DNA of 64,000 bases, taken from the NCBI GenBank assembly GCA_963921215.1, contig OY992502.1:32299264-32363263 (forward strand). The letters run 5' to 3'. This document shows, one piece after another, positions 32,660 to 44,000 of this stretch. Under the pieces are notes generated by a model. It was not told the origin of the DNA. It ran no database searches and saw nothing but the letters and a program-made list of their open reading frames with translations. This DNA comes from Scoparia ambigualis. Lineage: Eukaryota > Arthropoda > Insecta > Lepidoptera > Crambidae. Positions within the stretch are counted from its first letter, which is position 1; every line of letters begins with the position of its first letter. A program made the position numbers and the translations under genes.

Positions 32660-33450
32660 AATTATATAAAACAAAGTGAACATAAAAATGCGACCGAATT
32701 TATCGATTTAAATTGAGCCTATGAAGTATTGTTCATATAACTAATGTGCCAATTCAAAAACTTCTCAATTTTTATAACTAAACTAAAGAAATATAAGTAA
32801 AGACCAACAAAGCAATTAATACAGCTAGAATTATAAATACAAAATTAAAGTCAACTGATTGGTTAAACTATAGCAACACAAGATTTTTTTTGTATTGGAA
32901 TGACCTTGTGACCTTGGGTGCGTTTTTTTATTGTAATGTTTAAAAATTATGATAAAATGTGTGTTATCCCATTATGTGTCAAGCGACCTCCTGGAGGTCA
33001 CTCGCCATTTTTTTTCAAAATGGCCGCTTGTCTCAAGCTACTTCCGTATTACTTCCTGTTTATATCCGGTCTAGGTTTATTGACGATTTCCATAAAAATG
33101 TTATACAGAGACTATATAAAAACTTATATCACTGGAATCCTTATTAAATATTAAATATATTTATTTTGTCGCTGTAATACATTATTTCAACGTGATTTCA
33201 TTGTAATATTTTCTTACTTAGCTGAGAACATTTTGGATTACCGTATGTAATTAACAAGTATTATTTAAAGTACCGTAATCGTTTCGATTAAGCAATTTTT
33301 ATTGCACTAATAATTAGGTATATTCAAAATAACGTTAGGCAAAGTATGTAGAACGGAACGGTAATTAGAAACATCACTAACTTATCCATCAAAAACTTGA
33401 CACTGGCTAAATGTGCTGATCGCACGAAGCCATTATTTAAGAGAAAAAAA
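32660..33450. other. AT-rich stretch upstream of Pgm2
   Basis: No recognisable element. Short plus-strand ORFs at 32918-33154 include a hydrophobic stretch (YYFLFISGLGLLTISIKM) but overlapping frames are equally open and no homology is recognised. Confidence 0.35.
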
Positions 33451-33466
33451 ACTTATCTATCAAAAG

Positions 33467-34686
33467 CAGCGTTGCCAGACCGTCCTAAAAGGGACGGTTT
33501 TCCGTCCTATTTAATGCTTGGCCGTCCTATAACCGTCCCCTTATCGTCGCCGTCCCTTTTTGCGATTACTTTAAATTATAGGTAGGTATCGGTTTTAAAA
33601 ATAATTATTATATAAATCGATGAACGCTGTCTATAAATTATACGTATTTGAACGCATCCCAACATACCTACAACTCTATCCATTGAGCCTACTACTCGGT
33701 CGAACTAGCATGACACCTGCAGGTTATACCATCCGTCCCTTTCACTCTCCGGGCATGACAGAATCGAGTGAAAGAATTAGAGTCGGTATTCAGGTGTCAT
33801 GTTAATTGGACCGAGTTATGCTCTATCGGTTGTGATGGTGGTGTGAAGAAATTCGAGCCCTGTAAAAAAATGCTCAATGCCAAGATTCGTTATTTAAAAA
33901 TCACATTATATTTTTAATATTCCAAAAGTTTATACTAACATAAAGTTAACTGGATTGCTGTTATGAAGCTAACATTGGTATCTCATTTTGACGTGAAAAT
34001 ACTGCACTCATAGAATAATAACTAATATTCTGAGACTGTACGTTATATTGTCAAGTCAAGTCAAGTCATGTTTATGTTAAAAACTAAAACTAAACTAATT
34101 TATGGGAATAAGGTAGATAATGGGCGATTTTCTGACAGCCCAAATTAAAAAGTAAAAATTAGTTCAAAAACACTCGATAGATGTCGTTTTATGAAAGCCG
34201 TACCTACCCAAGGGCTGTAATAAATTCTACACTTTTACTTGTCTACCAAAAGGATAAAAAAATTGTATTTACTTACCTATTTATATTCAGGACATCCAGA
34301 ACCTATTTCTATTTTGGAATAGAATAAATATTACGCAGCCATACACGTGCTCTTCATGAACCCGCCTTTTACTAAGCGCCATACTAATCTATGCTAAGCG
34401 CCATCTATGAAGTCATTTACGAACCAATTTCTTTTTTTTTTTGATCTCGGAAAATCGCCCATTGTGTTTTGCATGCACTTTTTTGGTTCTAAATTGTTTT
34501 ACAAAACTACACTAATGCAAGTAAATAAGGTAGATGTTTTTTTATGCATGAATATCTTTGGTTATAAGTTATTTTATGAAATAATATAAAAAAAAAATTA
34601 TTTACAAAATCGTCCCTTTGCCTTAAAAACCGTCCTTTTTCAGGTTAACCTCCGTCCGAAATTGACGAAGAGAACTGGCAACACTG
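33467..34686. mobile_element. hAT-like non-autonomous element just upstream of Pgm2
   Basis: 1220 bp with inverted ends CAGCGTTGCCAG and CAGTGTTGCCAG and a perfect 8-bp duplication ATCAAAAG at 33459-33466 and 34687-34694, the hAT signature. Holds a foldback at about 33692-33818 and the 343-bp MITE copy 3. No transposase frame. Confidence 0.85.
34120..34462. mobile_element. 343-bp MITE, copy 3 (nested in the hAT-like element)
   Basis: Same ATGGGCGATTTTC ends and interior as the copies at 23583 and 30956; it lies inside 33467-34686, so it is younger than that insertion. Confidence 0.8.
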
Positions 34687-34694
34687 ATCAAAAG

Positions 34695-34699
34695 TCAGT
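34695..34699 (+). promoter_or_regulatory. Possible Pgm2 initiator (TCAGT)
   Basis: TCAGT, the arthropod initiator consensus, 282 nt before the ATG and directly after the target duplication of the hAT-like element. No TATA box is obvious nearby. A five-base match, so weak alone. Confidence 0.25.
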
Positions 34700-34980
34700 G
34701 CGTCAATGTCAACTTGACAAAAAAGTGTCAAAAAGAAACTGAAAGAAATCATTGAAACTTTTCGTCATTTGGGCAGAGTTTTTCCGGTGTTTTTCCAGTG
34801 TTCTCTGCGTCCAGCTAATTCATGAAATAACTACCTTTAAACATTTATTTGTATATGTGTATTAAGAGATTGAATCAATAAACTAAATCGTAGCTTATTG
34901 ACATTTTTTTAAAACATATTCTAGAGTTTCTCCTGTCGGTCGTTGTTTTCGAAAGTTTTTCTCCTATTACGACTGAAAAT

Positions 34981-35049
34981 ATGACTTTGTGTAAAAGCGG
35001 TGACTTAAACCTGGACGCTGCCGTTAATGGCTGGTTGAAAGCAGACAAG
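34981..35049 (+). CDS. Pgm2: Pgm2 exon 1
   Basis: 23 codons from ATG, MTLCKSGDLNLDAAVNGWLK to ADK, then GTACCA. The first ATG in this frame with an in-phase donor; the WL..D motif aligns with the family N-terminus. Confidence 0.88.
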
Positions 35050-38000
35050 GTACCATATTTTTTAAAAAATTGTCGATAATATTAACTATTAGTATGACTT
35101 ATTATCTCACTTAATTCGTTAATTTAAGTACCTCTAGATTTTAATTAAAAAATAAGTAATGCATATTTTTATGTGATGGCTTCTGCACACTGACCTACCA
35201 AACTAAATATTGGTAACGGAACGGGCTATTCAAAGCCTAAGAGTAGCAGTTAACGCAGTAGTAGTATAATTGCTAAAAGAGGTGCCAAAGAAAACAATGT
35301 TTGTAGATAGGCCTTGATTGTAAGACTTTAATAAAAGGGTTGGTAACTAAACAAACTTAAGCTTGTATTGTATTTGAGAAATTGTGGTGCAATCTGCAAA
35401 GCTCTGTAGGCTTACTGATGTCTACTTACCCATACCTAATGCTAATGTATTAGTTTTATGGATGGGTTAACAGGTTATTAAGGTGTAATAGTGCATTAGT
35501 TATAATTAAGAGTCACCCACAGTGGGTCCAGTCCAGTCTCCCTATTTGCCATTGCTAATGTGAGGAAGAAATAATAAAAGAGAAAAAAGTTGGATGATCA
35601 CCTTATATTATTAAAGTACAGAATGCTTACTATAGCTGTTAAAGATCTTACTAAATGATTATAAAGTGCTTATAGAAAATCACAACAAGCAACATTTGTA
35701 TTAGTCAAAGGAAGGTCATTTTAATAAGCAGTCTGAGAGCATATTGATACTTCCACTCTAAAGACTAGCAGACAAAAAGCTATCATAAAACAAGTAGTGC
35801 AACATTCAAGATCATTTAGCATTTACATTGGGCAGTTAGATCATACTAGTATTATTGCTGTAATGGTTTGCATATAATGAATCTTCTTCATTTCTTGTTC
35901 TTTTAGATCTACAATTTAAATGTGTGTTAAGTGTAAATAAAAAATAGTAAATGATTTATGACATGGACCATTATTGATTGTTGCTCTCTAGAAGGCAAAA
36001 CAACAGAGAGGTGGATTGATTATTAATTTCGGCTGTAGGCACAGCCGCAATTATGTCATTATAGATTTTACTGCTAATAAATAACCAGGATATTATGTTT
36101 ACTAGAATAAAAACAACCAGTCTCAGGAAAGCTCGAATGAGATTCTAACCCATGACCTTTGGATTGCCGGTTCACTGCTCTAACAGCTAAGCTACCGAGA
36201 CTCCAGAAGACTCGTTGAATTTTTCCAGTAGTTTGATTTACGCTGCAAGCCAGCAGTATTACGTCACTGTGAAGTCTACTCTCACAACATTTTATGCTAT
36301 ATATAAATAGCATTGTAAATGCAAAATTTCAATAATAATAAATAACCAATTGTTACCAATGTACCTATATGTTTTGCATCATTCTGTGTACAGCTGTAAT
36401 TAAAAATAAAGGTAAGTATACGAACGAACAATAAAAGTTATACTTACTTAACTTTATTTTAACACTGTTAGGCAAAGGCCTCCATTTTTAGAATTAAGTC
36501 TTTGCTATAATGATCATACACAAATTGTACCTCCGGGTACCGGCCGAGCACTTGGCCATTAGGCCTCCAAGGTGTTCACACATGCTATATAATAACTATT
36601 ATGAATATTTCTATAAATCAGAACCCGGTAACTCGCAAAGAGGTGGTGGATGACATTGCCAACGCGCAATGGGACAAACTGCACAAGAGCATGCTGCAGC
36701 GGCAGAGGTTCGGCACGGCGGGGCTGCGCGCGCCCATGGGTGCCGGCTACCGGTGCATGAACGACGTCGTCGTTCTGCAGACTGCTCAGGTAGATACAGA
36801 CACTTATATTGTATTTTATATAGGTACAGGGTATAAAAATATCCATAACGAAGCCGTGAGCCATGCATTCAGTTCATGAATAAGAACATTTTTCTGTTCT
36901 GGACCATACCTGGGAACACTATGGTTACGAGTATTTTAAGTGTCAAAGTTACAATATATTTTTTTCGTTTTTTGCTATAAGCTTTTTGCTATTGCTGGGA
37001 TACCACTTTTATTATATGCTATAATAAAAGTGGTATCCCAGCAATTATTTCTGCTCTAGGTTACTCGTTTTGATGTATATTATGCGTATATTTCGGCAAT
37101 TGGTGCAATTTACCTACTCAGTCTCTGTGTGATATGGCGACATAATACTCACGACTATTCCCCGAAGGGTAAGTCATAGACTTACGAGCAAACGAGCAGG
37201 CGGGTCACCTGATAGTGTGTAATCACCGCCGCCCATGGACACCCGCAAAACCTGAGTGATCGGCTAGACTGCCCGCGCGGGCGCGGCGCGGCGTATTATT
37301 TGAGTGTCCATAGTGGCCACGTGGCGCGGGGCATATGTTTGTCCGCCGCGCCGCGCGCCGCGCCGCGCCCGCGCGTCCAGTCTGGTCGAGCACTGAGGAA
37401 TCGCAGACGCGTTACCGGCCTTTAAGGAAATAATAGGAATTGTGAGGGTGGGGGGGAAGGGCCTCCGGAACCCTCACTGGCCGGACGAAACAACAGCACC
37501 AAGTGTCATTATTTCACGCCGAATAATCGTGAGAGGGTGGTATTACCCCGGGCGAGCAGGCCCACAATAACCCCCATTAAGTTTCAAAAAATGATTTCTC
37601 CCCAATTCACAAAATGATATGGTCGCCATCCAGTCAGGTTTTATCCTACTGCCAGGCGAAACTATGGAGGTGTTATATGACCTCACCTATTTGCAAAGCA
37701 AACTTTTTATACTTTTGTTTTTATGATCCAGCTTGAAGTATGAGATCCAGTTACATTAAAAGGAAAAGCTGTTTTACGTCCCTCCCTTTTGAGTTGGGGT
37801 GGTAGGCATGATCAATATTCTTTCACCAATATTTTGAATGGATCTTATGGGCTGGCTAATAGGTTGTATATTATACCTACTGTATTTAAGCGAAATCAGC
37901 ATGGGATACAGGTGTTCACACTGAAGAAGTCGCAAGCGGTCTGCTAGTGAAAAATGAAGAATTTAGTATACCTGTCTACTCTGTCTGTATTCTATTTATA

Positions 38001-41000
38001 TAGTTGTATACTTAAACATACCTTGCGTTGTTCTTATAGGCGAAGATGACTTTAAAAATACAAATGATTACTTTAATCTCATTATATGGCTCAGAGAGGT
38101 CCTGCAGCAGATTAAGCACACTAATATTATCCTATGTTTACCAACTTTTAACTGTGGAAAATATGCAAACATGTATAACTCAAGAATTGAAAGTTTTAAC
38201 AATCTATTAAACTTGGATATTCTGACTCATGAACATGCTTATCTTCTTGATTCCAACAGAAATTTGTCTTACAATAACAGTATGTTTAATAAAAGAACCG
38301 GCGTTATAAGCACCCGTGGCTTACAGCAAATATTTAAAGATCTCAGTACTCGCATAAGCGAGATAATAAAGTATGAAACAGCTGTTTATGAATCAAGCCA
38401 AACCAATGACTTGTTTTTTCTCGAGCAATAACATTAACATACTTCATCAGAACATCGCCGGTCTTATTAACAAATCGAATACACTGGAGGTACACTTGGA
38501 AGATCTTACGGAAAAGGGTAAATCTGTCGATGTGTTATGTATTACTGAACACTTCATGATGGCAGGGCAAGAATCTCAACTTTCAATACAAAATTATTAT
38601 CTCGCCGCATGCTTTTCAAGAAAGAAGTCAAAGAGAGGTGGTGCTTGCATTTTATTACGCAAGGGTCACATGTGGAAACCTGGCTCAGAAATCGCAGAAC
38701 TGTCAGTGCCAAATTTGCTGTGCTATAGAATTATTTAATTATAAACTTGTTGTGTGTGTATATAGGGTACCAAATGTAGCAAATATAAACATATTTTTTT
38801 GCTAAATTGGATCAATTGCTTTTAAAAATACATAAAATTAATAGATTTGACCACATTGTAGTAGCTGGTGACTTTAATATTGACATTTTGACAAATAATA
38901 ATATTGCTATGGAATTTGAATGTATACTATTGAATTATAATTTAAAACTAGCATTGAGGCAACCAACTAGAATGGCAAGCCGAACATGTATTGACAACTT
39001 TGCACATAACCTTAAAAAAGGCTGTAAACCGGAAGTCCTTGAACTAGCCTTGTCATATCACACTGCGCAGCTCATGCGATGTACAATAAAGGGTCTACCA
39101 CTGATTAAACATTGGAAAAAAAACACAGGGATTATAGCCTCGAAAATATTACTTAATTTAAAGAATGCTTGAAATGTCTTTCATTTGTTGATGTTTTTAG
39201 GGCAAACGACGCCAATTCAGCATTCAATGAATTTATAGAAGACTTTAAATTATTCTATAATTTATGCTTCCCTATAATTACTAAATCTATACCTATCATA
39301 AAAAAACCTAAATGGATATCGCGGGGTATAAAATGCTGCAGTAAGAAAAAAGACAACTATTATGGAACTATAGACATAAACCGACTGTAAATAATAAACA
39401 GATCTACTTAAAATATACCAGATTATTTAAAAGAATTATAAATTTGACACAAAAGGCACAAAATAATTACAATATTAAAATATCGGACAACAAACAGAAA
39501 ACGACATAGGAAATAATAAACAAATCTAAATTTAACCTACCAAAAAATTACATATCTCAAATTAAGGTTGATGACAAAGTTATTACTGATCCGAAAGCAA
39601 TAGCTAATAAGTTTAATAACTATTTTATTGATAGGGTTACTTGTACAAAAGAATCTAATAAATCTGCAACGTCGAGTTTTCCTTCAAAGCAGCGGTCGAT
39701 GTTTATGCCACCGTGCATACCTTGTGACATAAAAAAAACTATCGCTAGTCTAAAAAAACAAAAAGCGAGGGTTTCGATGGCATATCAACCAAAGTAATAA
39801 AAGCTGTAAGTGTATGTGTATGTAGTATGAAGTATGTGTTCCATTATCACATATAATTAATATTTGTATAGAAACTGGTGTGTATCCAGATTACTTAAAA
39901 TTATCTGTTGTCAAGCCGTTGTTCAAAAAGGGAGATAAGAATGATATTATAAACTTTAGACCTATTACACTCGTACCAATTTTATCAAAAAATTTTGAAA
40001 AGTTTATATTTAATGAAATTTATACGTATCTCGAAAAAAATAAAATATGCGATGAACAAAAAGGTTTTCAAAAATGTAAAACTGTTAATTTGGCAATATT
40101 TGAATTTTTACAGACAGTGATGTCAAATGTTGATAGAAAAAATCCCGTCTGCGTTGTGTATTGTGAAATGACACAGGCTTTTGATCACGTTGACCACGAT
40201 ATATTATTAAAAAAATTGGAATTGTATGGTATTAGAGGAAATGTGCTTAAGTTGTTACAATCATATTTAACAAATAGAAAACAGTACACAGTGGTATCAA
40301 AAATTAATAAACAGACAAACATAGATGAAGCCTTCACTTCCAGCGAACGTTTGGTAAAATTTGAAGTACCTCAAGGAAGTGTTTTGGGTCCTTTATTATT
40401 TATTATGTACATTAATGATTTGCCTAAAAAAATCCCCTACCCTTTGACACTTTTCGCAGATGACAGTACAATGACAATACCATGTAATAATCTAGATACC
40501 TATGAATTTGACATTTTGAATTCTTTGACATTAGTAATATCTTGATTGGAAAATAATAATTTAAAAATAAATTTAAATAAAACTCAATTTATGCAGATAA
40601 GACAAAGACAACCGGGAATGCCACTAGATAATATTAAATTATTAATAACTAAAACAAACTCAACAAAATTTTTAGGATTAATTATTGATAGTAAATTAAA
40701 TTATAAAGAGCACATTGACTATTTATGTAACAGAATCAGCAGCTCTTCGTACGCATTGTATAAACTTGCCCAAGTTTTAGGCGCTTACTGCATACCATGG
40801 ATTGGTTGCCTCCATTATTAGATACGGCATAATGTTTTGGGGTAACTCCACTGACGTAGTATTGGCATTTAAAACGCAAAAACGCTGTTTGAGGTCTATG
40901 TTTGGTCTTAAGAGCATAGAAAGTTGTTAGCCTCTATTTTTAAAACACAAAATTCTTACGTTGCCATCCATGTACATCTATGAAACTGCTGTATTCATAA

Positions 41001-44000
41001 AATTACACCCTGAACTGTTCCCTAAAATGTCAGATGATGTTGTCCGTAATAGACGCAACAATGACAGGTTACAACTTCATACAGCTAATACTACATTGAT
41101 GTCTAAAAGTGTATTTTGTATGGGACCTAAAATTTATAACAAAATTCCCAAGATGTACAGAGAACCGCCATTAAACCACTTTAAAAATAGAATGAAAACC
41201 ACTTTAAAAATAGAATGAAATGCTTATTGATTGATAAATGCTACTACAATATTATTGATTATTTAAATGATAAACTTATTTAATTTAATTTATTCATTAC
41301 AATATTTTTATTTTGACATTTGTATTTTGTAGTAATGTAATGTACATACGACATTGTTTTTTTTTTAAATTATTATTTGTATTTGTTATTTGACTTGCAC
41401 TTTTTACGTTGATATTTAATTCTTTTGACTTTTTAAAATTTGTACGCCAAACTGGCAAAACATGTTGATGCAATTAAAATTTATAGGTACCAACTTTTAT
41501 TAGGTAACCACACATGTTATTGACAAATAAATATTCTTATTCTTATTCTTATTGGATCCATAACATTACAATACACTTATCGTTGCTTTGTAATGACTGA
41601 ATATGCACTACTGCGGCTTAGTAACAAGGGTTATATTTGCAGGGCCTCTGTTCATACGTTCGCAAGCTTTGCAGCCAGGGTCCGCTCCAAAACGGCGTGG
41701 TGGTGGGATACGATGGCCGCTACAATAGCAAAAGGTTAGTTGAAATTACATCTTTATTATAAAGTAGACCATAACATACCGACTCTGGTTTGCACCAAAT
41801 CCAAATCGAGCTCAGGCAAAACTCAAATAAGTATCTCATGTGATTCATGGGACAGGGAAAGGGTTAAAGTATAACAAAAGATGACAATATAGCTACCTAT
41901 TCAATAAAAATAAAATGCACATTATTTGACACCGGTTAAAAAAATTTTGATGAGTTGTTGCACATAGGCAGACTATGATCCGGACTTTAGAATAGGGTAG
42001 GACATTGAATACTTTTTATCCCGGTAATCGGTTTCTGTGGGATAGTCTCGGGCAAACACCTAGGTACTTAAAAATATGTTGAATAGAATAGACTTTTATT
42101 GCTAATACTGTGTAAAATTTAAAGAAGTAATCCTATATTTTGTAGTAGCGATGTGTTTCGGTACACATACAAAAATCAGCTGTTGTCATATCAAAATTGG
42201 CGGGGGTCAGGCTATCTGCAGATTATATGTCGTTTTAAATATTCTTACTCTGATAAGGTTTTATTGTTGAGTATTGACCTATTATTTATAATAGCTACGT
42301 AATACCACAGTTTTATCACACTGAATATGAAGGTCAAGCGGTTTCTTATTCTTAAACACAAAATCATAAAAGTACTGCACATAATATCATTGTCACAAAA
42401 TGCGAAACTAAATAGTATGACAATTGTACATAATTAACTTTTTTCATATTAGTGTTACGAAACTGCTGTGTTATTATTACCATAACAGTAGTAAATATAA
42501 GGCAGTATTTAAGGGGATCCTGCTCGAAATACCTACTTTGTGGATAATAATACCTAGTACTTTGCGCTGAATTAGTTAAATACATTAAAAGAACTTACGT
42601 AAGTTAGCCTGATCATTGCACAAGGTCGTGGCCTTGTTGAAATTTGGAACAAATTCTTTTAACAATAACAAACAATATATAAATCTAATGACTCCTAAAA
42701 CATGTTTATTTGACAACTTTCTTAATTTTACGCATGAAACAATAATTCTTACATGAAATATTTGTATTGATATTCCGCAGGTCATCTCAAAAAAGTAAAT
42801 TTTAATTTTTAACACAAGTTCGTGATAGTTTTGTATATTTCGCAGAATAAAAACATTTCTCTAATCAAATTACTAGGTGTGAAACTTCAAAGCAGAATTG
42901 TTCTAGTTATAAATATCAATATGATTGATTTTGCTTTGAAGTTCATTGAACTTATGTCAGTTTTTGCGATCGCGCGGCACCCACTTAAGTATGAAATAAG
43001 TATTTTGTTACGCCATGCTTTTGACGTAGGTATTTGTATCTCTATTGTTCAGATAACGCATGGCCATTATGTAACGTCGAAACGACTATTCAATATTTCC
43101 AATGTTAATCAAGTATGTATGTTCTGCTTGATTATACCACTCCCAGCGAATCTTGAATCTAGATTAAGCGATCATAATACATAGTTATTTCAATAAACCG
43201 ACTCAAAGTTTCAACAATATGTAATTATATTTATTTCAAAAAAATTGGAACTTTGTCACTAGGCGTATAATGATCAATATCGATTAGAGAAATTTGAAAT
43301 TCTTGGATTGATTGATCTGCAGGTGATGCAATTGATGATGAGATTGATGTGTACGTGTAATAGTTCATGAACTGCGTTGGCCTTTCCACCAGTGGGCCGT
43401 ATACAGAGGCTCTACTCTCTAAGCGCATCCGAGACTTCGTCTGCCCGTGATTCGTTGATGGCTGATGGTTGATGGCATTCACGGCTGTGTGTGCACATTC
43501 TGCGCCTAACGCTAGTGAAAAAAACAGCAGCGCACGCATAATGATAAATTAACCTTGATAAATGTAACTATATCCAATTTAATAAAACCAAGCAAGCAAA
43601 ATATAATATTAAACTTAATATAAGAAAAATAAAAGAAGCTACGCATTTAAAATTTCTTGGCTTAACTATCGATCACCACTTCAATTGGATGATTCATATA
43701 GAGAACCAATGCAAAAAAATAAACCAGTTTGTGTATGCATTAAAGCAAGTCAAGAATGTCACAAACAAAAAAAGAGCTATTACCACCTATCACGCATACA
43801 TAGAGTCCATATACGTTACGGTTTAATTATATGGGGTAATAGTACAGACAGAAAGAGCATTTATTGCACAGAAAAAATGCATAAGGGCTATATGTGATAT
43901 TCCTTCCGAGGAGACCTGTAAACCTTTATTTAGGAGTCTTAGCTTGTTACCGCTACCATCTTTGTATATTTTCGAAATCTGTAATTTTGTTAAAAAAAAC

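Larger units (their letters stand above)
38030..41552 (+). mobile_element. CR1/Jockey-type LINE in Pgm2 intron 2 (near full-length ORF2, decayed)
   Basis: Plus-strand LINE with an ORF1 C-terminal part (38040-38431), ORF2 endonuclease (38373-39170), linker (39169-39800), reverse transcriptase (39880-40821) and C-terminal region to about 41218, then a 3' UTR ending in TTATTC repeats at 41527-41552. Carries several stops and frameshifts, so it is inactive. Lies on the same strand as Pgm2. Confidence 0.8.

Noticed and set aside
32918..33154. Small hydrophobic ORF upstream of Pgm2
   Set aside because: Two overlapping frames are open over the same stretch, with no recognised family.
42822..43184. 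120-codon plus-strand ORF in Pgm2 intron 3
   Set aside because: Hydrophobic-rich, no signal or domain, no splice or poly(A) support; likely chance.
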